Source: a virus. Taken from it: 31,925 nucleotides of DNA. This document shows positions 26,340 through 31,925 of this stretch, piece after piece (within the stretch, counting starts at the first letter, position 1; each line of letters begins with the position of its first letter). The translations under genes and the position numbers were made by a program. The stretch spans positions 1-31,925 of the IMG/VR virus record IMGVR_UViG_3300009762_000027; one strand, 5' to 3'. The notes beneath the pieces were generated by a model. The model did not search any database, was not told where the DNA came from, and was given only the letters and a program-made list of their open reading frames with translations.

Positions 26340-27695
26340 ATGTCCGTCAAAATCGTGACAGAGCAGGTGGAAAAGGACGTGACGATGATGACACAGCCGG
26401 AGGCGCATTTTGTCTCGCTGGTGAAGCATGGAGCGAATCGCATGCCGTTCCGAGTCATCAAGTCCCAGAAAGGAGGTGAGGATCTGAGCATGAGCATGGT
26501 GGTTCAGAGTATCTTGGTCCCGAAAGGGAGTGTGGGGCCGAAGGGTGCAGAACTGGAGAAGCTGATCGGCCTGAAGGGCAACGAGTGGCTTGCAGAAGCC
26601 AGCGTGGAAAAAGCTCAGGCGCATGAGGATTATGTCCGTTTGGAGCAAGTACCGGCTGCCAAGATGGACTCGTCCTCGATGCAGATGATCCGCTTGCCTG
26701 GTGGAGCCCTGGCCCTGGTGGGAAAGCTGCAGCCAGATTCCGGTGTCAAAAATGCCCTTACGGTGAACACGCAGCAGGTCCAGAAGGACGGCGACGCAGT
26801 TCCGGCCGCGCCCTTCCACGCCCCGCTGCAGGTGGAAGACCAGATCGCTGGAGGCTCCGACGACATGCAGCTGTTTGCGCAGGCGCTGGGCCCGACCTTC
26901 GCAGACCTGTTTTTCAGCGAGCTGGATTCCATGGTGGACATTGTCATCGGAAGCATGAAGCAGTCGGCAGGGGATATCAAAAGCCGCAAGAAGACGATCC
27001 TGGCAGCAGTGGACGCCTTCCGGCAGTTCCTGGCCACAAGCCTGGATATCCTGTCCCCTGAGGCTGCGAAGAGCGTTGCAGAGAAGTTTGAACCGCTAAC
27101 CCGGGCGCTGAAGTCCGTGAAGTGCTACGGGGCTTTGCCGCCCGAAGAAAAGGGAAAGAAAAAGGGAGGTACTGAAGACATGGCAATGTTTGAGTCCAAA
27201 GAGGAGTTCCTGGCCGCCGTTAAGGGCGTCGTGAAGGGTGAGATCGATGCCTTCAAGGCCGAACTGGCCCAGAAGGCCAAGAAGCCGCCCGTCAATGACG
27301 ACGATAACGACCTGGGCGCCGGCGCCGACGCTGCTGCGGGTGGTAACGGCAAGGAGAAGGGTGGCAAGAAGCCGAAGGCCGAAGGCGACCCGATCATTTC
27401 CGACCCGAACGTGGCGCCGACCGACACCATGATGCCCAACAAGGAGAAGCTGGAGCGGGCCCTGGTCCAGCTGCAGGAAGGGCTCAATGCCCTGAAGACC
27501 GAGGTGGCAGCCATCGCCTCCAAGACCGAGAAGTTGGGCGAGGCGCTGACCTCCGAGCGGCCCGGAGCCGGAGAAGATCCGCCCGAGGGCGCCCGGAAGG
27601 ACGTCAAGAAGGACGAACGGCGCAGTATTTTCCGGGGGTTGTTGACTGGTGAGACTCTGGACCGTGAGGGCGTCCGCCAGCAGTTCGGTGCTTAG
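26340..27695 (+). CDS. Head scaffold-type protein with nested internal starts
   Basis: ATG 26340 follows GGAGGTGACGC. The 451-residue product opens with TMMTQPEAHFVSLVKHGANR and MPFRVIKSQKGG, the segment seen in XkdF-linked head proteins. An alpha/beta middle part follows and then, from residue 281, a highly charged helical, Ala/Lys/Glu-rich scaffold-like C-terminus. The frame contains GGGAGG at 27164-27169 with ATG 27180, which would make a separate 171-residue scaffold. A second internal site, AAAGGAGGTGA at 26469 with ATG 26490, has longer spacing. It lies between the protease and the major capsid protein, where assembly scaffolds are encoded. It becomes more GC-rich towards its end. Confidence 0.72.
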   Translation: MSVKIVTEQVEKDVTMMTQPEAHFVSLVKHGANRMPFRVIKSQKGGEDLSMSMVVQSILVPKGSVGPKGAELEKLIGLKGNEWLAEASVEKAQAHEDYVRLEQVPAAKMDSSSMQMIRLPGGALALVGKLQPDSGVKNALTVNTQQVQKDGDAVPAAPFHAPLQVEDQIAGGSDDMQLFAQALGPTFADLFFSELDSMVDIVIGSMKQSAGDIKSRKKTILAAVDAFRQFLATSLDILSPEAAKSVAEKFEPLTRALKSVKCYGALPPEEKGKKKGGTEDMAMFESKEEFLAAVKGVVKGEIDAFKAELAQKAKKPPVNDDDNDLGAGADAAAGGNGKEKGGKKPKAEGDPIISDPNVAPTDTMMPNKEKLERALVQLQEGLNALKTEVAAIASKTEKLGEALTSERPGAGEDPPEGARKDVKKDERRSIFRGLLTGETLDREGVRQQFGA

Positions 27696-27738
27696 CGCCA
27701 AGCAGCACATCACAGATTAATAGGGAGGTATAAGATCG

Positions 27739-28686
27739 ATGAAGCCTGGAAACCGTTCCATCGTCGAGAAGGCGGATATTGCCGTCAGTAATCTTGCGTC
27801 TGGCGGTTATTTGAACCCTGAACAGGCGAATACGTTCATTCGGTTGGTGATCAATCAGCCGACCATTGTGAACGACCTGCGCGTCGTTCCCATGAATGCT
27901 CCGAAGATGCAGATCAACCGTATCGGTTTCGGGACGCGGATTCTCCGCAAGGCCCCGGCCACCGGTACTGCGCTTTCGGCAACCGACCGGTCTGCGCCCA
28001 CCACCGACCAGGTCAACCTCATGACGGAAGAGGTGATCGCAGAGGTGCACATCCCGTACGATGTCCTGGAAGACAACATCGAGCGGGGCAATCTGGAAGA
28101 TACCATCATGTCCATGATTGCGGAGCGCGCCAGCCTCGACATCGAGGAGCTGGTAATCCTCGGCGACACCACGAACGAAGGAGACACGTTCCTGGGCCTG
28201 ATGGAAGGAATCCTGGCTGGAGCGTCCAGCCATGTGGTCAATTTCTCCAGTCCCGTTGCCGTAACCAGGGCCGTCTTCAAAGCCGGCACCCTGGCCATGC
28301 CGCCCAAGTTCATGAGGAACCGTGCAGCTCTGCGGTTCTATGTGAGCCCCGCGTCGGAAATTGCCTACGCCGACACCCTGGCGAACCGTTGGTCCATCCT
28401 CGGTGATCAGAAAACCACCGAATGGGTGCCCAACGTCGCCTTCGGCATCCCGGTGGTTCCGGCCGCCTTGATGCCCGACACGAACTTCATCCTGACTTAC
28501 CCGAAGAACATCATCATGGGCGTTCAGCGGCAGATCATGGTTGAGACAGACCGTGATATCCGCGCCCGGGTTCTCATCGTGGTGCTGACCATGCGGTTGG
28601 CCCTGGCCTATGAGACCGAGGATGCCGTGGTGAAGTGCGTCGGACTGAACCCGCAGCTGACGACCTCGTCCACCATCGGCGGGTAA
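27739..28686 (+). CDS. Major capsid protein (HK97 fold)
   Basis: The 315-residue product has the features of an HK97-fold coat protein. There is an N-terminal helical arm (SIVEKADIAVSNLASGGYLN), VLEDNIERGNLEDTIMSMIA from the spine helix, ELVILGDTTNEGD, and a strand-rich end (VETDRDIRARVLIVVLTMRL followed by a basic/acidic edge). It follows the protease and scaffold and has a GGAGGTATAAG site. Its codons are GC-biased and regular, as expected for a highly expressed gene. It would form the capsid lattice. Confidence 0.85.
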   Translation: MKPGNRSIVEKADIAVSNLASGGYLNPEQANTFIRLVINQPTIVNDLRVVPMNAPKMQINRIGFGTRILRKAPATGTALSATDRSAPTTDQVNLMTEEVIAEVHIPYDVLEDNIERGNLEDTIMSMIAERASLDIEELVILGDTTNEGDTFLGLMEGILAGASSHVVNFSSPVAVTRAVFKAGTLAMPPKFMRNRAALRFYVSPASEIAYADTLANRWSILGDQKTTEWVPNVAFGIPVVPAALMPDTNFILTYPKNIIMGVQRQIMVETDRDIRARVLIVVLTMRLALAYETEDAVVKCVGLNPQLTTSSTIGG

Positions 28687-28715
28687 GCATCCAACCGAAC
28701 TGGAGGTGAGTTAGC

Positions 28716-28997
28716 ATGCCGAAAGTAACACTGCTCGGGAACCCGGGAAAGACGTATATTTACTACCAAGGGAAGGGTGAATTCTCCTTTTCCTCCGGGG
28801 TGCCAGCAGATGTGCCTGTGGCAGTTGCGTTGGAGCTGCAGAAGCTGAAGGGTAAGAAAGGCCACCCGCTGTTTCTGGTCGAGGAAATGCCCTCGATTGT
28901 GTCTCCGGCCGAAAAGGCACCTGGTCCCTCGGGGCAGAATGTTGCCGGTAAGCCTCGTCAGAGGAGGTTTGAGACATGGCCCTCCTCACAGCCGTAG
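28716..28997 (+). CDS. Small head-region protein of unknown function
   Basis: ATG 28716 follows GGAGGTGAG. The 93-residue product begins MPKVTLLGNPGKTYIYYQGK and continues GEFSFSSGVPADVPVAVALE, then a Lys-rich helix and a Pro/Gly-rich tail. Small proteins in this place after the coat gene are often head completion or decoration proteins, but no motif proves it. It overlaps the next gene by 22 bases. Confidence 0.6.
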   Translation: MPKVTLLGNPGKTYIYYQGKGEFSFSSGVPADVPVAVALELQKLKGKKGHPLFLVEEMPSIVSPAEKAPGPSGQNVAGKPRQRRFETWPSSQP

Positions 28998-29806
28998 GCG
29001 GCAGAGAGTCGAACAGCTACATCCAGGCTGCAGAAGCAGATGCTATCCTCACCGCTTTTTCGGAAGCGTCGGGGATACCGATAACAGACTGGACGTCGCT
29101 GAGCCAGCAGCAGAAAGAGTATCGACTCCTGATGGCCGTGGCCATAATGGCGTATTTCCCGTGGAGGGGAAGACGTATCTATTGTGGCCAGGCGCTGCAG
29201 TTTCCGCGTGATTTGGAGGAGACCCGGATTGTCACGAATCCGAGTTTTGACATGGAGCTGACGGGCCAGACCCGGATCTCGTTTTTCGTTCCGGATATCG
29301 TGAAGGAGGCCCAGGCACAGATAGCTTACAATGTGGTCCACAAGGCGCTGGTAGCCAGGCCGACTCTGGAAGCCGAGAACCTTCCAGCCAATGCCCGAGT
29401 GACCCAGGTTGCGCTTAGTGGAATCCTCACGGTGCAGGTCTCTGGAGATCCTGCCAAGAAGGGGTCGATCCTCGATCTCGTCTGTCAGTCGCTACAGTGG
29501 CCGACGTATTTTGCGCTGATGAAGTTTACCAGCCAGATACGTGGTGGGACGATCGAGGGAATGTCGCCCCAGTGGCATTACCGGCAGGAATGGTGGCGCC
29601 GGATGAGCATGGGCTACCTGTCCTACTGGGGCTACAGCAGCAATGGGGTGTACCGCGGTGGTTATCCGAGTTTCTGGCCATGGGAGCGAGATCCCTGCTT
29701 GACGACTACGACGACCACCACCGTTTCCACGTCCAGCACCAGCTCGACGCCCGCCCCCAGTACGACGACCAGCGTAACAGAACCTGGCACCACGACTACG
29801 ACGTAA
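28976..29806 (+). CDS. Head-tail connector-like protein with Thr-rich tail
   Basis: The 276-residue product opens SNSYIQAAEADAILTAFSEA and has IMAYFPWRGRRIYCGQALQF and PRDLEETRIV, the pattern of neck proteins that begin ...SNSYI..AEAD and contain W.G....LxFPR. Middle and later parts (EAQAQIAYNVVHKALV, SILDLVCQSLQW) are helical. From about residue 242 it ends in a Thr/Ser-rich tail with runs of TTTTTTT. It should join portal and tail. ATG 28976 follows CAGAGGAGG. The tail is shared with two other virion proteins. Confidence 0.7.
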   Translation: MALLTAVGGRESNSYIQAAEADAILTAFSEASGIPITDWTSLSQQQKEYRLLMAVAIMAYFPWRGRRIYCGQALQFPRDLEETRIVTNPSFDMELTGQTRISFFVPDIVKEAQAQIAYNVVHKALVARPTLEAENLPANARVTQVALSGILTVQVSGDPAKKGSILDLVCQSLQWPTYFALMKFTSQIRGGTIEGMSPQWHYRQEWWRRMSMGYLSYWGYSSNGVYRGGYPSFWPWERDPCLTTTTTTTVSTSSTSSTPAPSTTTSVTEPGTTTTT

Positions 29807-29820
29807 AGGAGGTCTGAAGC

Positions 29821-30081
29821 ATGACCATCGGAAGCTCGGGAAAGATGGGTAATGTTGGAGGCGGTAAGCAGGCCGGCGCCATCGGGAAGCGTAAAGCTAT
29901 CTATGGCTCGGCGCTGACCCTCGACCAGAACCGAACGAAGGTCGCGTATCCCACGACCACCACGACAACCAGCACTTCGACCACGACCAGCACGTCGACG
30001 ACCACCACGCATACCACGACCACGTCGAGCACGACCACCACGTCGAGCACGACCACCACGCATACCACGACCACGACCTAA
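29821..30081 (+). CDS. Small protein made half of a Thr/Ser/His-rich tail
   Basis: ATG 29821 follows AAAGGAGG. The 86-residue product has a 43-residue basic, Gly-rich head (MTIGSSGKMGNVGGGKQAGA and KRKAIYGSALTLDQ) and then an almost pure Thr/Ser tail with TTTTH units. The DNA of the tail contains the same 26-bp stretch twice (29999-30024 and 30050-30075). It sits among neck genes, so it is likely a virion protein, perhaps a decoration or fibre component. No family is recognised for the head. Confidence 0.6.
   Translation: MTIGSSGKMGNVGGGKQAGAIGKRKAIYGSALTLDQNRTKVAYPTTTTTTSTSTTTSTSTTTTHTTTTSSTTTTSSTTTTHTTTTT
29999..30075 (+). repeat. Direct repeat in the Thr-tail coding DNA
   Basis: A 26-bp stretch containing CCACGCATACCACG occurs at 29999-30024 and 30050-30075, 51 bp (17 codons) apart and in frame. 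The stretch between them holds GTCGAGCACGACCACCAC units. The tract reads mostly ACC and ACG codons and could expand or shrink by slippage. Confidence 0.85.
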
Positions 30082-30099
30082 GGTTGTGCATAGGAGGTC

Positions 30100-30492
30100 A
30101 TGGTGGGAATTGCCGAGGCTGGGCTCCTGATCGCTGGCGCTGCACTCCGGACGCTGTTGGACGATACCGGGGTGCGGGAGCTGATAACGTACCGCCAGTG
30201 GATTAGGCAGGCGTTCGATCCGACGAAGGGTCATAATGTCGATTCGTACGCTGATGCCATTGGAGTTAAAGCCCTGCGGGTAGTCGCAGATGAAAAAATC
30301 GCCCGAACGACGGCGATGTTTGCAGGCATGTCCGCAGGAGATGTAGTTTTTGTTCTGGAAGGAGCAACGGTTCCAGTAGGAGCGTCCCAGAAGGATCAGA
30401 TCGTAGATGCTTCGGGCGTGATTTTCAAGGTACTGGAGCTTCGCCACCTCTACGAGGTTGCTACTGCTTTCCGGGTAGAGGGTGCCACCTGA
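30100..30492 (+). CDS. Neck/head-closure-like protein
   Basis: ATG 30100 follows AGGAGGTC. The 130-residue product starts MVGIAEAGLLIAGAALRTLL and has RELITYRQWIRQAFDPTKGH, DSYADAIGVKALRVVADEKI and VLELRHLYEVATAFRVEGA. The length and place between the connector-like protein and the tail-completion genes fit a head-closure or stopper protein, but sequence alone does not name it. The stop overlaps the next start. Confidence 0.6.
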   Translation: MVGIAEAGLLIAGAALRTLLDDTGVRELITYRQWIRQAFDPTKGHNVDSYADAIGVKALRVVADEKIARTTAMFAGMSAGDVVFVLEGATVPVGASQKDQIVDASGVIFKVLELRHLYEVATAFRVEGAT

Positions 30493-30911
30493 TGGATGTG
30501 ACTGTTCAGGTAGATACGACCCAGAAGATCGTTGATGCCTTGGGTCGAGTCCCTGCCGCAGCTCGGGCTGGAGTTCTGGATGCCTTGAACAGCCTGCGGG
30601 ATCTGGTACGGGGCAGGACTCCGTATAAGTCCGGGCATCTGAAAGGCTCCTGGTCGAACGTGGAGTTCCTGGATGGTGGCCTCAGTTATTCAGGAGAGTT
30701 TGGCACCGGAGTGGATTATGCGGAGATTCTGGAGCATGGGCTGTATCCCCGGGTCGGGCAGCGCACGATTGAATCTGGCGGAAGAATTTATTCCCGCCAG
30801 GCGCCTGGAGGCATGATAGAACCGATCCTGGAGAATCCAGCGCTGGTGGATGCAGCCATCGACCTGGTGCTGAACCAGATCATCAGGGGGCTCGAAAGTG
30901 CTGGAGCGTGA
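30492..30911 (+). CDS. HK97 gp10-like neck protein
   Basis: The 139-residue product has the pattern of gp10-like tail-completion/neck proteins: an amphipathic start helix (VPAAARAGVLDALNSLRDLV), RTPYKSGHLKGSW at about 37-49, the YSGEFGTGVDYAEILEHGLY segment near 65-85, and a final helix (LVDAAIDLVLNQIIRGLE). It would help close or join head and tail. The start overlaps the previous stop (TGATG), and the end overlaps the next gene by 14 bases. Confidence 0.78.
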   Translation: MDVTVQVDTTQKIVDALGRVPAAARAGVLDALNSLRDLVRGRTPYKSGHLKGSWSNVEFLDGGLSYSGEFGTGVDYAEILEHGLYPRVGQRTIESGGRIYSRQAPGGMIEPILENPALVDAAIDLVLNQIIRGLESAGA

Positions 30912-31338
30912 ACGCATAATGCAGGAGCTGTGGATGAGGATGGCTTCTGTGGCAGGAGTGGTGTACACCGCCCGGAATCCGAAGGCGGAGCCTGGTGTTG
31001 GGAATTTGCCGGCGATCCAGTTCTTCGAGCTGGAAGATCCGGTGACGCAAATCTCGATGCGAGGCGATTATCCGAACTATCGGCGCAAGATGAAGGTGGT
31101 GATCGAGGCCTTCATTGCTGCAACGACGGAAGCTTCGTCGTCCCAGGAGCTGGGAGCTTTTCTGGAGCAGGTGAAGAAGTCGCTGTATGGGCCGGGTAAT
31201 ACGTTTGGTCCGGAGTCTGCTTTCCATGAGGTTGAGACCAGCCGGATGCTGCGTCCGCCAACTGGCAATAACACGATCGGAATTGGGATCGTCCTGGAGA
31301 TTCAGTACGTCGAGAATACTGCTACCTTAATGCAGTAG
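30898..31338 (+). CDS. Tail terminator/completion-like protein
   Basis: GTG 30898 overlaps the previous gene. The 146-residue product starts with a helix (LERERIMQELWMRMASVAG) and has VYTARNPKAEPGVGNLPAIQ, FFELEDPVTQISMRGDYPN and RRKMKVVIEAFIAATTEASS, then a beta-rich end (NTIGIGIVLEIQYVENTATL). Tail terminator proteins with this build follow gp10-like genes in many siphophages. The next gene is the tail tube, which supports this reading. No definite motif. Confidence 0.62.
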   Translation: MLERERIMQELWMRMASVAGVVYTARNPKAEPGVGNLPAIQFFELEDPVTQISMRGDYPNYRRKMKVVIEAFIAATTEASSSQELGAFLEQVKKSLYGPGNTFGPESAFHEVETSRMLRPPTGNNTIGIGIVLEIQYVENTATLMQ

Positions 31339-31352
31339 TGCAAGCGCTTGCA
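31339..31352. repeat. Dispersed palindrome copy 7 (14 bp, between genes)
   Basis: TGCAAGCGCTTGCA, preceded by G, begins right after the stop codon of the tail-terminator-like gene and ends 24 bp before the tail tube start. It thus sits in the only gap within the neck-tail operon. Confidence 0.85.
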
Positions 31353-31376
31353 AATTGACCGAAGGAGGTAAGCAAC

Positions 31377-31925
31377 ATGCCGTACGTAAGCCCGAATCCT
31401 GCCAACTACACCTTGGGACGTGGGGTGTTGTCCGTTGGTCGATGGACTGGAGTGACGCCGCCCTCCATGGCTGCCCTCATCGATCTGGGCAACTGCCCCA
31501 AGTGTGAGGTGGAGGTCACAGAGACGAAGTTGGAGCATTACCTGTCCAGAGCCATGACCAAGCTCAAAGACAAGGTGGTGACGCTGGAAAGCGGCTACAA
31601 CCTGAACTTTGAGCTGGACGAACTCAGCATGAATAACCTGCAGATCTTCCTCCGTGCCTCGGTGGAAGCGGGGGTCATCCTGGGCATCGCCGTCCCGGAC
31701 CAGGAGTACGCTTTCAAGTTCGTGTCGAATAACCCGGTGGGCCCGAACGATGTCTGGCTGTTCTGGCGTTGCCGACTTGCCCCGGGAGCTGCCTTGGGCT
31801 TGATCGCCGATACCTGGCAGACCCTGCAGTTCAAGGGTGAGGGCCTGGCGGATATCGCCAATCACCCGACGACTCCGTGGTTCAACGTCAGTTTTGCGAC
31901 CACGACCACGACAACCACGACCAGC
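31377..31925 (+). CDS. Tail tube-like protein with Thr-rich tail (3' end cut by window)
   Basis: ATG 31377 follows GAAGGAGGTAAG and the frame stays open to the window end (183 codons). The product has YTLGRGVLSVGRWTG, GNCPKCEVEVTETKLEHYLS and LKDKVVTLESGYNLNFELDE. This is the conserved N-terminal half of siphophage-type tail tube proteins. It continues with EYAFKFVSNNPVGPNDVWLF and DTWQTLQFKGEGLAD, then enters a Thr run TTTTTTTTS at the edge. The remainder of the tail lies outside the window. The gene is highly expressed in such phages, fitting the good ribosome site. Confidence 0.78.
   Translation, partial: MPYVSPNPANYTLGRGVLSVGRWTGVTPPSMAALIDLGNCPKCEVEVTETKLEHYLSRAMTKLKDKVVTLESGYNLNFELDELSMNNLQIFLRASVEAGVILGIAVPDQEYAFKFVSNNPVGPNDVWLFWRCRLAPGAALGLIADTWQTLQFKGEGLADIANHPTTPWFNVSFATTTTTTTTS

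Overview
The window looks like part of the genome of a tailed double-stranded DNA phage or prophage. It carries a terminase pair, an XkdF-type capsid protease, a scaffold, an HK97-fold major capsid protein, neck proteins and a tail tube protein. Every convincing gene is on the + strand, most start at a good GGAGG-type ribosome site, and neighbours often overlap by 1-4 bases (ATGA, GTGA, TGATG), as in densely packed phage operons. The host cannot be fixed from sequence. The XkdF-type head module, the sigma70-type promoters, the strong ribosome sites and a repeated palindrome that fits the relaxed CcpA/LacI-type operator pattern lean towards a Firmicute-like host. A lipoprotein signal shows only that the host is a bacterium that sorts lipoproteins. 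No integrase, repressor, portal or replicative polymerase is visible.

Layout. Bases 1-3217 hold a translationally coupled glycan cassette: a glycosyltransferase cut by the window edge, an SGNH hydrolase, an NAD-dependent sugar epimerase and a UDP-GlcNAc 2-epimerase. It runs without a gap into a ParB-domain protein, a probable small terminase and the large terminase (3210-6851). From 6874 to 8676 come eight small genes: membrane proteins, zinc-finger-like proteins and unknowns. Bases 8677-9849 are non-coding and highly structured, with a 20-bp palindrome, a 12-bp-period repeat array and three 30-bp repeats with dyad symmetry. From 9850 to 25094 there is a long run of small accessory genes in four promoter-led blocks. 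The recognisable ones are a RelA/SpoT-like HD hydrolase, a DUF2314-like protein, a HExxH metallopeptidase, a flavin-reductase-like protein, an ATP-dependent ligase, an HNH endonuclease, a conserved phage protein with a GLGQ..GYGRF-type motif and a family X DNA polymerase. Bases 22830-23740 are a second non-coding region, made of degenerate GCNNN pentamers. A terminator at 25130-25186 closes this part. From 25323 to the end is the head, neck and tail module.

How it works together. Four near-identical promoters (9787, 11726, 18631, 23798) divide the accessory region into blocks that are probably expressed together. A perfect palindrome, TGCAAGCGCTTGCA, occurs seven times from 2791 to 31352 and is the best candidate for a genome-wide regulatory or organising site. 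Three virion proteins carry or begin a threonine-rich C-terminal tail. Together with the glycan cassette this suggests, without proving it, that the virion may be glycosylated. Ligase and polymerase X could form a repair pair, although the polymerase has Asn where the third catalytic Asp is expected.

Two genes (21232-21385 and 25925-26324) read through only if one base is skipped at a short homopolymer. These are either sequencing errors, real mutations or frameshift sites.
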